This document shows, one piece after another, positions 1 through 7,520 of a stretch of DNA of 38,653 bases (within the stretch, counting starts at the first letter, position 1; each line of letters starts with the position of its first letter). The notes beneath the pieces are model-generated. The model had not been told where the DNA came from and did no database searches. It saw only the letters and a program-made list of their open reading frames with translations. The position numbers and the translations under genes were made by a program. The stretch is from the NCBI RefSeq assembly GCF_959608125.1, contig NZ_CAUHPG010000022.1:1-38653 (forward strand), given 5' to 3'. The DNA comes from an uncultured Slackia sp. GTDB lineage: Bacteria; Actinomycetota; Coriobacteriia; Coriobacteriales; Eggerthellaceae.

Positions 1-55
1 TTGGCGCATACACGATTTCCAATCGTGCTCCTTCGGCCAGCTCGGACATCTCTCC
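1..55 (-). tRNA. tRNA-Ser(GGA), 3' part cut off by window edge
   Basis: Read on the minus strand, this begins GGAGAGATGTCCGAGCTGG and continues through a D-arm typical of tRNA-Ser into an anticodon stem CACGA/TCGTG around the loop TTGGAAA, giving anticodon GGA. The variable arm, T-arm and acceptor 3' strand lie beyond the left edge, so the gene is partial only because of the window. Confidence 0.85.
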
Positions 56-93
56 ATATTCGGTTGCCTGCATATCTCATGCAGCGGCAATAA

Positions 94-102
94 AGTATAG
101 CA
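94..102 (-). promoter_or_regulatory. extended -10 promoter for tRNA-Ser
   Basis: On the minus strand TGCTATACT forms an extended -10 (TGn plus TATACT) about 40 bases upstream of the tRNA-Ser 5' end. No good -35 hexamer is seen at 16-18 bases, consistent with the extended -10 type. Inferred from sequence only. Confidence 0.4.
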
Positions 103-119
103 AAAGCGAGAAAAATTAC

Positions 120-163
120 CAGACTTATTTGAAAATAAATAAGACCGCCAAGGGCGGTCTTAT
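120..163 (-). terminator. intrinsic terminator of the PpiC-type lipoprotein gene
   Basis: An 11-bp perfect stem (139-149 with 153-163, 3-base loop) is followed on the minus strand by a T-rich stretch. It lies about 20 bases past the stop codon of the foldase gene. Confidence 0.75.
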
Positions 164-182
164 TCAGTCGTTGCAAACGGGC

Positions 183-1439
183 TTAGCGAGCGGTGGTGGT
201 TCCGTCGGTCTCGGGGGCCTGAGCGGAATCCGCGGCGGACTCTTCCGTGTTCTCAGCCTGCTCCTCGGCAGTCTGCTCGCCATCGGCCTGATCCGTCTGG
301 TCGGCCGATTCGGTAGCGGCATCGTCAGTCGACGAGCCGCCAGGGACGCCTGGGGCAGCCACGTCTTCAGAGGTGCTCGGAGTCACGCCTGTGGTGTCGA
401 CGTTGTAGGAAACATCGGCCGGCATGTCGTTGATGACGATTTCGGCGCTTTCCTTATAACCGGCATACCAGTCGGAGTACGCCTGGCTCCTGCTCGAGGA
501 CTCGATCGACTTCTTGATGCTATCGGTGAACTCGGCAGGAATCTGGTCCATGGAGGTCACTTCTTCAGGAGCGGTGAATACATCGGTGCACTTGATGATA
601 TGAATACCGTAATTCGTGGTGACAAGACCGCTCACCTGGTCTTTCTCAAGGCCGTCGAGGGCGGTCTGATACTCCTCGACAAAAGTGGTCAGCTTGTCCC
701 AGCCCACGTTGCCGCCGTCTTCCTTGGAGCCCTCGTCGGTGGAGTACTGAGTCGCAGCTTCGGCGAAATCAAGCTCGCCGGCGTTGATCTTGTCGAGGAC
801 CTCCTGGGCAGTAGCCTGGTCCTCGGAGGCGAACAGGATATGGCTGGACTTCTTAGCGCCATCGTATGCGGATGCATACATCTGAGCGTACTGCAGCATC
901 TCCTCCTCGGTGGGCTCTTCGACCGTAGCTACCTTGTCCATGAGGCCCGTTTCGATGAGGTTCAGCTTGATCATGTCGCGATAGCGGTCCTCGGTCACGC
1001 CGACGGCCTGAAGGGCGTTCTTCCATTCTTCATCAGAAGAATAGTAGCCGCGCATGGTAGAAATCTGCTCGTCCACCTGGGCATCGTCGACTACGACGCC
1101 GTTTTCTTCAGCAGCCTGGCGAATGAGCTCCTGGCTCACGTAGTAGTCGATGACTTCCTCGCGGACGGCGGTCGCATCGAGGCCGTTGTCGACCATCCAC
1201 TGGGCCCAGTCGGAATCTTCCGTTAAACCGTTGGAAGAACGGAAGCTATCGACATAGGCGGTAATCGCCTTCTCGCCGAGTTCGGTTCCGTTCACCGTTG
1301 CGGCAACGCCGCCGGAAACGTCATTGATGTCGGCACCCGAAGAATCGTTCGATTCGCCCGAGCACGCCACGAGGCCGAGACCGCACGTAACCGTCAAAGC
1401 GGCGACGCACGCAGCCTTCAACAAGCCAGAAGTTTTCAT
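183..1439 (-). CDS. PpiC/SurA-type peptidyl-prolyl isomerase lipoprotein (PrsA-like foldase)
   Basis: Extracytoplasmic peptidyl-prolyl cis-trans isomerase that probably helps secreted proteins fold at the outer face of the membrane. The 418-residue product has a lipoprotein signal peptide with lipobox L-V-A-C and the lipidated Cys at position 26. A SurA-N-like helical segment (about 45-185) follows. A parvulin domain (about 196-290) starts with SSHILFA, continues with DFAEAATQYSTD and GGNVGW, and ends with GIHIIKC. The last 60 residues are low-complexity and rich in Ala, Glu, Asp and Thr. The ATG at 1439 follows GAGAGGTG at a suitable distance. It is a single gene with its own terminator. PrsA-like is a family assignment; whether it is essential or has specific clients cannot be read here. 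Confidence 0.88.
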   Translation of the reverse strand: MKTSGLLKAACVAALTVTCGLGLVACSGESNDSSGADINDVSGGVAATVNGTELGEKAITAYVDSFRSSNGLTEDSDWAQWMVDNGLDATAVREEVIDYYVSQELIRQAAEENGVVVDDAQVDEQISTMRGYYSSDEEWKNALQAVGVTEDRYRDMIKLNLIETGLMDKVATVEEPTEEEMLQYAQMYASAYDGAKKSSHILFASEDQATAQEVLDKINAGELDFAEAATQYSTDEGSKEDGGNVGWDKLTTFVEEYQTALDGLEKDQVSGLVTTNYGIHIIKCTDVFTAPEEVTSMDQIPAEFTDSIKKSIESSSRSQAYSDWYAGYKESAEIVINDMPADVSYNVDTTGVTPSTSEDVAAPGVPGGSSTDDAATESADQTDQADGEQTAEEQAENTEESAADSAQAPETDGTTTAR

Positions 1440-1763
1440 CAGTCACACCTCTCGAAACAATAATGCCAAGGAGAACCCTCCTTCGGTATAGCGATGGGTA
1501 TTGTGCCACACGCCCCGAAAGGCGAAGAAGCGTCCACAATACACCCATAACGACCGCGCTTTTTACTCGAAAAGGAGTATAGGACATACTCATTCGGCCA
1601 AGCCACCCGCTTTTTTTCACCCTTTTTGGCGAAGCACGGGACGGCCATCGGCCACAAATCGCTCGGCTTTTCCGACATGAAATGAAAATCGGGCCCGAAA
1701 GCAGAGCCTTGGACCCGATTCTTCCGCCGCATACAGCGGCTGTCTTTCGACGCTTTGCGCGCC
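1440..1763. other. intergenic region between foldase gene and typA
   Basis: This 324-base stretch holds the presumed promoter of the foldase gene and, at its right end, the typA terminator. Short open frames cross it but none has a convincing ribosome site or recognisable protein. No RNA gene was recognised. Confidence 0.5.
1687..1720 (-). terminator. probable intrinsic terminator of typA
   Basis: Arms 1687-1696 and 1711-1720 pair over 10 positions with one mismatch. On the minus strand the stem is followed by TTTTCATTTC. It lies about 45 bases past the typA stop. Confidence 0.55.
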
Positions 1764-3575
1764 TTATTTCTTGTTTGCCTTGCGGCGATCGACGGCGGAA
1801 AGCAGGCGCTTGCGCAGGCGGATGCTCTGCGGCGTCACCTCGACAAGCTCGTCGTCCTCGATGTACTCGAGCGCCTCTTCAAGAGTGAAGGTGATCGGAG
1901 GCGTGAGCTGGATCGCCTTATCGGCCGACGAGGAACGCTGGTTGCCCAGGGACTTCGCCTTCTCGACATTGACCACCATGTCGCCTTCCTTGGCGCTTTC
2001 GCCGACGATCATGCCCTCGTAGCATTCGTCGCCAGGGCCGACGAACAGACGACCGCGCTCCTGCAGCGTGTCAAGCGCGTACGCGACGGCCTTGCCGGTG
2101 CTCATGGCGATCATGCCGCCGTTCTTACGGCCGGTCATCTCGCCGGAGTAGGGGCCGTACTCGCGGAAGTGGTGGAACAGGATGGCCTCGCCGTGGCTCA
2201 CGTTAAGCACGCGAGTCTTCAGTCCCATAGTACCGCGCGAGGGAATGCGGAAGGTGAGGTGCGTGGCGATTTCGTCGGTAACCATATCCTCCATGATGCC
2301 GCCCGCGGTGCCCAGAACCTCGATGACCTTGCCCGCATAGTCATTGGGAACGTCGACGGTAGCTTCCTCGATCGGCTCGAGCTTGTTGCCGTTCTCGTCG
2401 ACCTTGTAGACGACCTGGGGACGACCGACCTGGAACTCGAAGCCCTCGCGGCGCATGGTCTCCATGAGGACGGACAGATGCAAGACGCCGCGGCCTGCGA
2501 CGCGGACGCCGGAGTGATCCTCGGTCTCCTCGATGCGCATAGAGATGTTGCTCTCCTTCTCGCGCATAAGGCGTTCCTTCAACTGACGAGCGCCGACGAT
2601 ATCGCCCTCGCGACCGACGATCGGGCTCGTGGAAGCCTCGAACACGACGGCCATGGTGGGTTCCTCGACGGCAATGGGGGCGAGCTCGACCGGATTCTCG
2701 CGATCGGTGATGATGTCTCCGATATCGGCGTCCTCGATGCCGATAACGGCGATGATGTCGCCGGCCTGGGCCTCGGTAACCTCGTTCTTGCCGAGATTCT
2801 CGAAGGTATACACCTTGCGGACCTGGGCGTTGTATTCGGAGCCGTCGGCTTTCTTCACCAGCACGAGCTCTTTCTCGTGCATGACGCCGCTATGCAGGCG
2901 GCCGATGCCGATGCGACCCTCATAGCTGCTATGGTCGATCGTACAGACCTGCAGCGCCACAGGAGCATCGATTTCGACCTCGGGGGCGGGGATCTCTTTC
3001 AGGATGGTGTCGAGCAGCGGAATCATGTCCATGTTGTCGTCTTCGGGGTCGAAGCGGGCATAGCCGTTGACGGCCGAAGCGTACACCACAGGGAAGTCGA
3101 GCTGCTCGTCGCTGGCGCCGAGTTCGACCATGAGGTCGAACACCTTGTCGACGGCGGCATGCGGATCGGCATTGGGGCGGTCGATTTTGTTCACGACCAC
3201 GACGATGCGCAGACCGAGCTCGAGAGCATGCGAGAGCACGAAGCGGGTCTGCGGCTTGGGACCCTCGTAGGCATCGACGATCAACAGGGCGCCGTCGGCC
3301 ATGTTGAGCACGCGCTCGACCTCGCCGCCGAAATCGGCGTGGCCGGGGGTGTCGATGACGTTGATCTTCGTGTCTTTGTACTGGACCGAGATATTCTTCG
3401 ACAGGATGGTGATGCCGCGCTCGCGCTCCTGATCGTTGCTGTCGAGCACACGCTCCTCGACCTGCTGGTTGCTGCGGAACACGTTCGCGGCGAACAGCAG
3501 GCGGTCGACCATCGTGGTCTTGCCATGGTCGACGTGCGCGATGATGGCTACGTTACGGATGTTTTCTTGCTTCAT
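1764..3575 (-). CDS. typA: translational GTPase TypA/BipA
   Basis: Ribosome-associated GTPase of the EF-G-like family, linked in other bacteria to stress adaptation and 50S assembly. The 603-residue product has G1 AHVDHGKTT (about 13-21), RGITI, G3 DTPGHADF, G4 NKIDRP, then domains II, III, V and the TypA-specific C-terminal domain ending in a basic tail. The length is normal for the family. The start is the ATG at 3575, preceded by GGGAAGAAG. An in-frame TTG 15 bases upstream lies before that ribosome site and is rejected. The start codon overlaps the stop of the upstream J-domain gene as TGATG, implying translational coupling. Confidence 0.95.
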   Translation of the reverse strand: MKQENIRNVAIIAHVDHGKTTMVDRLLFAANVFRSNQQVEERVLDSNDQERERGITILSKNISVQYKDTKINVIDTPGHADFGGEVERVLNMADGALLIVDAYEGPKPQTRFVLSHALELGLRIVVVVNKIDRPNADPHAAVDKVFDLMVELGASDEQLDFPVVYASAVNGYARFDPEDDNMDMIPLLDTILKEIPAPEVEIDAPVALQVCTIDHSSYEGRIGIGRLHSGVMHEKELVLVKKADGSEYNAQVRKVYTFENLGKNEVTEAQAGDIIAVIGIEDADIGDIITDRENPVELAPIAVEEPTMAVVFEASTSPIVGREGDIVGARQLKERLMREKESNISMRIEETEDHSGVRVAGRGVLHLSVLMETMRREGFEFQVGRPQVVYKVDENGNKLEPIEEATVDVPNDYAGKVIEVLGTAGGIMEDMVTDEIATHLTFRIPSRGTMGLKTRVLNVSHGEAILFHHFREYGPYSGEMTGRKNGGMIAMSTGKAVAYALDTLQERGRLFVGPGDECYEGMIVGESAKEGDMVVNVEKAKSLGNQRSSSADKAIQLTPPITFTLEEALEYIEDDELVEVTPQSIRLRKRLLSAVDRRKANKK

Positions 3576-4108
3576 CAGTCTTCTTCCCAATCTTGTTCAA
3601 GTTGGCGTTTCTGCATGTCTATCTCTTTGAGGTGATCGTTGATAGTGGAGATGTTCTGACACGCCGCGATCACCGAAACGATTCCCCAGACGATAAGCGC
3701 GCCCGCGATGCCTGCGATCCAGATGACGCGCCTTCCGAGGATGGCCCCCACGGCGCCGACGGCCATCATAATGACGGCGTTGCGGCGTTCGTCGCACAAG
3801 GCGTCACGCTGGGCAACGAGCTGCGTCCTGGCGGCGGCCAGACCGGCAAGCTGGGCTTCCGCGTAGGAAACCGACCGAGACGACCGGGCAGAACCGGACG
3901 CCTCTTTCGACCCGCGGCCCGATCTGAGGAATTCGTAAGCATCCTGAAGGCGCTTGAATTGCTCGGTCGCGCGTTCCTGAAGCTTTTTATTACCCGCAAA
4001 ACGGTCGGGGTGGAAGATCTGCACGCATTCTTTGTAGGCGGTTTTGATGTCTTGGGCCGTAGCGTCATCGTCGAGGCCGAGAATATTAAGCGCTTCGATG
4101 CGATTCAC
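3575..4108 (-). CDS. membrane-anchored J-domain protein
   Basis: Likely an Hsp70 (DnaK) co-chaperone held at the membrane. From the GTG start chosen here the product has 177 residues. A J-domain (about 3-62) carries the catalytic HPD motif at 33-35. A Ser/Gly/Arg-rich linker follows, then two hydrophobic helices (about 110-124 and 128-150) and a charged tail. It lacks the G/F region and zinc fingers of DnaJ proper. The GTG at 4108 follows GAAGGGAG. The longer frame begins at an ATG at 4156, but that ATG sits inside a perfect TATAAT, so a transcript from that promoter would not include it. If another promoter exists, the longer 193-residue form is possible. The gene overlaps typA by one base. 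Its client is unknown. Confidence 0.85.
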   Translation of the reverse strand: MNRIEALNILGLDDDATAQDIKTAYKECVQIFHPDRFAGNKKLQERATEQFKRLQDAYEFLRSGRGSKEASGSARSSRSVSYAEAQLAGLAAARTQLVAQRDALCDERRNAVIMMAVGAVGAILGRRVIWIAGIAGALIVWGIVSVIAACQNISTINDHLKEIDMQKRQLEQDWEED

Positions 4109-4154
4109 GCCGCTCCCTTCGTTTCTTTCGCCTTTCGCTTTTTTGCGACGGGCC

Positions 4155-4163
4155 ATTATAACA
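4155..4163 (-). promoter_or_regulatory. extended -10 promoter of the J-domain/typA operon
   Basis: The minus strand reads TGTTATAAT, a perfect extended -10. The expected transcription start is about 4148, giving a leader of about 40 bases to the GTG at 4108. No clear -35 is present. Confidence 0.5.
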
Positions 4164-4261
4164 TCGTCCGAGGTAACGCGATGGTTCTGCGGGAAAAGCC
4201 CGGAGAGGCGACAAATAGGCGAGACGAACGGAATCGACGCCCGTGGGAAAAGGGGATAGAA

Positions 4262-4297
4262 AATAAAAAAAATGCAGGCTCAAGTGAACCTGCATGA
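4262..4297 (-). terminator. intrinsic terminator of the tRNA-Ile/tRNA-Ala operon
   Basis: Stem ATGCAGG/CCTGCAT (4272-4278 with 4289-4295) is followed on the minus strand by a long T run. It is immediately downstream of tRNA-Ala. Confidence 0.8.
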
Positions 4298-4303
4298 CAT
4301 TCA

Positions 4304-4379
4304 TGGTGGAGCTTAGGGGGATCGAACCCCTGACCTCAGGCTTGCAAAGCCCGCGCTCTCCCAGCTGAGCTAAAGCCCC
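4304..4379 (-). tRNA. tRNA-Ala(TGC)
   Basis: A 76-nt cloverleaf on the minus strand starts GGGGCTTTAGCTCAGC and has anticodon loop TTTGCAA (anticodon TGC). The T-arm is GGGGTTCGATCCCC and the encoded 3' end is CCA. It follows tRNA-Ile downstream of gyrA, an arrangement common in Gram-positive bacteria. Confidence 0.97.
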
Positions 4380-4393
4380 GAAATGACACTCAC

Positions 4394-4437
4394 AATAAAC
4401 GCTCCACCGGCTCGTGGCTCACGGTGGAGCGTTTATT
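4394..4437. repeat. 16-bp perfect inverted repeat between the two tRNA genes
   Basis: Arms 4394-4409 and 4422-4437 are perfectly complementary, with a 12-base loop. The outer ends are AT-rich (AATAAAC/GTTTATT), so it could act as a weak terminator in either direction or as a processing hairpin between tRNA-Ile and tRNA-Ala. Confidence 0.7.
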
Positions 4438-4446
4438 CATTACGGA

Positions 4447-4523
<77 letters not shown>

Positions 4524-4542
4524 GCAACGAAAGTGCTTCGCT

Positions 4543-4572
4543 ATAATAAAACAGACTTGTACAGTTTGGCAA
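4543..4572 (-). promoter_or_regulatory. promoter of the tRNA-Ile/tRNA-Ala operon
   Basis: On the minus strand a -35 TTGCCA (4567-4572) is separated by 18 bases from a -10 TATTAT (4543-4548), about 20 bases before tRNA-Ile. The same -10 TATTAT is used by both tRNA-Arg genes at the right end of the window. Confidence 0.7.
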
Positions 4573-4710
4573 GAACAATTTTAAATTTTTTTTCAACTTC
4601 ACTCGAAGTCTCTCCTGACCTGGTGAAACTTCGAACACCGAATCGATCGCCTCGCTCGAAGCGCCGCTTTCCTCGTCGCAAAGCGGCACCCTGGCCCTCC
4701 GCAACATATA

Positions 4711-4745
4711 GAAGGCCGGCCCCGGAAGTCCCGGAGCCGGCCTTC
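4711..4745 (-). terminator. hairpin terminator downstream of gyrA
   Basis: Strong GC-rich stem formed by 4711-4724 and 4731-4745 about 55 bases past the gyrA stop. The following T tract is weak, so termination may be partial or Rho-assisted. Confidence 0.55.
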
Positions 4746-4797
4746 GAAAGAATCCTCTTCGCAGCCCGACGCTACGACAACAGTCGCGAAACGGGGG

Positions 4798-7374
4798 CTA
4801 ATCCCTTTCGGCGGCCGACAGCTCGTCATCGTCTTCGTCGGCGGCATTCGACGCCACGTCGATCAACGACGCCTGGTTGGGATCGCCCTCGGCAGGTTCG
4901 GCGGCCTTTTTCTGGCGCCTCTTCGTCGAATCGGTGGCGATAGCCACAGCGGTCACCTTATCATCGTCGGCAACGTTCATGACGCGCACGCCCTGAGTCG
5001 AGCGGCCGAGCTGACTCACATCCTCGACGGGCGTACGGATCACGACGCCTTCCTCGGAGATGATCATGAGCTCGCTCGAGGGCTTCACGACCTTCATGGC
5101 GGTCAGCAAGCCCTTCTTGGCAGTCATCGTGATGGTGAAGACGCCCTGGCCGCCGCGATGGTGCTCAGGATACTCGCCGACCGGCGTCCTCTTGCCATAG
5201 CCCTTCTCGGTGATGACGAACAGCTCCGTGTCGGGCTTGGCCACCTCCATGCCCAATACCTTCACGCCCGCAGGCACCGTCATGCCGCGCACGCCCATGG
5301 TGTCGCGACCCATGGCGCGGGCCTCGGACTCGTCCCACATGATGGCCTTGCCGGCGCTCGACACCATCATGACTTTCTCGCCCCGCTTCACGCGGCGCAC
5401 GGCGATCAGGCTGTCGCCGTCCTTCAAGTTGATGGCGATCAGACCGTCGCGGCGCGTGCGGTCGTACAGGCTCATGGAGGTCTTCTTCACCATGCCCTGT
5501 TCGGTGCCGAACATGAGGAACTCGTCCTCGGGGAAGTCCTTCGTGGCAATGATGGCCGAAATGGTCTCGCCCTTGGAAAGCGGCAGCAGGTTCACGATGG
5601 CCGTACCGCGCGCGTGGCGGCTCGCCTCGGGAAGCTCGTAGACTTTCAGGCGATACACCTTGCCGGCCGTGGAGAAAAACAGCATATAGCTATGCGTCGA
5701 CGCCACGAACAGATGCTCGACGAAGTCGTTGTCCTTGAGATTCACTCCCTGCATGCCCTTGCCGCCGCGCTTCTGCTGGCGGTACGTGGCGACGGGAAGG
5801 CGCTTGACGTAACCGGCCTTGGTGACCGTGACGACCATGTCCTCTTCGGCGATCAGGTCTTCGACGTCGAGCTCCTTCGCCTCGGCGGCCAGACGGGTGC
5901 GACGCGGGGTGTTGAACTTGTTCTTGACCTCCTGCAGCTCTTCCTTGATGACCTGGCGCACGAGCGTCTCGTCGGACAGAATCTGCTTGTAGTAAGCGAT
6001 TTTCTCACGCAGCTCGTTCAACTCGTCCTCGAGCTTGTGGCGCTCCAGGCCGGTCAGGCGGCGTAGACGCATCTCGAGAATCGCAGCCGTCTGGGCCTCG
6101 GAAAGAGAGAAGCGCTCCATCAACTTCGCAGACGCCTCTTTGTCGGTCTGAGACCCGCGGATGATGGCGATGACCTCGTCGATATGGTCGAGCGCGACCA
6201 ACAGGCCTTCCAGAATATGGGCGCGCTCCTCCGCCTTGCGCAAATCGAAGCGCGTACGGCGGACGATAATGTCTTCCTGGTGCTTGATGTAGTGGAACAG
6301 CATCTCCTTGAGCGAAAGCGTGTGGGGCACGCCGTCGACCAGAGCAAGCATGTTCACGCCCCAGCCGACTTGCAGCTGGGTGTGCTTATACAGCTTGTTG
6401 AGCACGACCTGGGGAATGGCGTTCTGCTTCAACTCGATGATGATGTCGACAGGGCTGTTGCGGTCGGCGCCGTCGTGCACGTTCGAGATCTCGGGGAGTT
6501 TCTTCTCGCGAATGAGCTCGCCCAGCTTGGTCATCAGGTTGGTACGGTTCACCTGATAGGGAATCTCGGTGATGACGATGGAGCTCTTGCCGTTCTTGCC
6601 CTCGACGATCTTGTGCTTGGCACGAATTGTCAGGCTGCCGCGGCCGGTCTCATATGCGTCGACGATGCCCTTGCGGCCCATGATGATGCCGCCGGTAGGA
6701 AAGTCGGGACCGGGGAGCACCTTCATGAGCTCCTCGGTGGTGACGTCGGGATTGTCGAGCATCATGCACGTGGCGTCGATCGTCTCGCCCAGATTATGAG
6801 GCGGGATGTTCGTCGCCATGCCGACAGCGATGCCGTTGCTGCCGTTGACGAGCAGGTTCGGGAAGCGCGCGGGAAGCACCTCGGGCTCCTGCAGGCTCTC
6901 GTCGTAGTTCGGGCGCCAGTCGACCGTTTCCTTCTCGAGATCGCGCAGAAGCTCCATTGCGGGCTTTGCCAGTCGAGCCTCGGTGTAACGCATGGCGGCG
7001 GCGGAGTCGCCGTCGATGCTGCCAAAGTTGCCGTGACCGTCGACCAGGGGGACGCGCATGGAGAAGTCCTGGGCCAGGCGGACCATGGTGTCGTACACGG
7101 CGAAGTCGCCATGCGGGTGATATTTGCCGATAACGTCGCCGACCGTACGCGCAGACTTGCTGTGCGGACGGGAAGGCGTGATGCCGCTGTCGTGCATTGC
7201 GTACAGGATGCGGCGGTGCACGGGCTTGAGGCCGTCGCGCACATCAGGAAGGGCGCGCGACATGATGACGCTCATCGAATACTCGAGAAACGACGTGCGC
7301 ATCTCCTTGCCAAGCTCGGCGGATTTGATCCCGGAGGCGCCGGAATCGATATCGTCGAAGTTCTGTTCAGCCAC
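4798..7374 (-). CDS. gyrA: DNA gyrase subunit A
   Basis: Breakage-reunion subunit of DNA gyrase, which forms an A2B2 tetramer with GyrB and introduces negative supercoils. The 858-residue product has the winged-helix region with catalytic Tyr130 in AAMRYTEARL, a coiled-coil, and a C-terminal beta-pinwheel whose GyrA box reads QKRGGKG. The tail is acidic. The start is a GTG with GGAGGA at ideal distance. In the quinolone-binding helix HPHGD-F-AVYD, residue 91 is Phe (codon TTC, 7102-7104), where E. coli has Ser83. Asp95 (E. coli Asp87) is intact. It lies downstream of gyrB, separated by about 145 bases that contain a parS site. Confidence 0.97.
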   Translation of the reverse strand: MAEQNFDDIDSGASGIKSAELGKEMRTSFLEYSMSVIMSRALPDVRDGLKPVHRRILYAMHDSGITPSRPHSKSARTVGDVIGKYHPHGDFAVYDTMVRLAQDFSMRVPLVDGHGNFGSIDGDSAAAMRYTEARLAKPAMELLRDLEKETVDWRPNYDESLQEPEVLPARFPNLLVNGSNGIAVGMATNIPPHNLGETIDATCMMLDNPDVTTEELMKVLPGPDFPTGGIIMGRKGIVDAYETGRGSLTIRAKHKIVEGKNGKSSIVITEIPYQVNRTNLMTKLGELIREKKLPEISNVHDGADRNSPVDIIIELKQNAIPQVVLNKLYKHTQLQVGWGVNMLALVDGVPHTLSLKEMLFHYIKHQEDIIVRRTRFDLRKAEERAHILEGLLVALDHIDEVIAIIRGSQTDKEASAKLMERFSLSEAQTAAILEMRLRRLTGLERHKLEDELNELREKIAYYKQILSDETLVRQVIKEELQEVKNKFNTPRRTRLAAEAKELDVEDLIAEEDMVVTVTKAGYVKRLPVATYRQQKRGGKGMQGVNLKDNDFVEHLFVASTHSYMLFFSTAGKVYRLKVYELPEASRHARGTAIVNLLPLSKGETISAIIATKDFPEDEFLMFGTEQGMVKKTSMSLYDRTRRDGLIAINLKDGDSLIAVRRVKRGEKVMMVSSAGKAIMWDESEARAMGRDTMGVRGMTVPAGVKVLGMEVAKPDTELFVITEKGYGKRTPVGEYPEHHRGGQGVFTITMTAKKGLLTAMKVVKPSSELMIISEEGVVIRTPVEDVSQLGRSTQGVRVMNVADDDKVTAVAIATDSTKRRQKKAAEPAEGDPNQASLIDVASNAADEDDDELSAAERD

Positions 7375-7431
7375 GATTCTTCCTCCAAAGTAGAAGTCGT
7401 AGGTTCGTCAATCAAAACGCGAAACATGCGA

Positions 7432-7447
7432 TGTTTCACGTGAAACA
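7432..7447. promoter_or_regulatory. parS site 1
   Basis: Perfect 16-bp palindrome TGTTTCACGTGAAACA, the classical chromosomal parS that ParB binds. It lies between gyrB and gyrA, about 8 kb on the dnaA side of oriC. Two further copies flank the parA promoter. Confidence 0.95.
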
Positions 7448-7520
7448 AGCGCTTGTCGAAGCGCCGCGGAAAAGGCGAGGCGGGCACCCGAAGCGCCGAT
7501 GTCCGACCCGCCCGGCGAGT

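Noticed and set aside
1755..3635. 626-codon plus-strand open frame antisense to typA
   Set aside because: It is the complement of a well-conserved GTPase and has no family resemblance.
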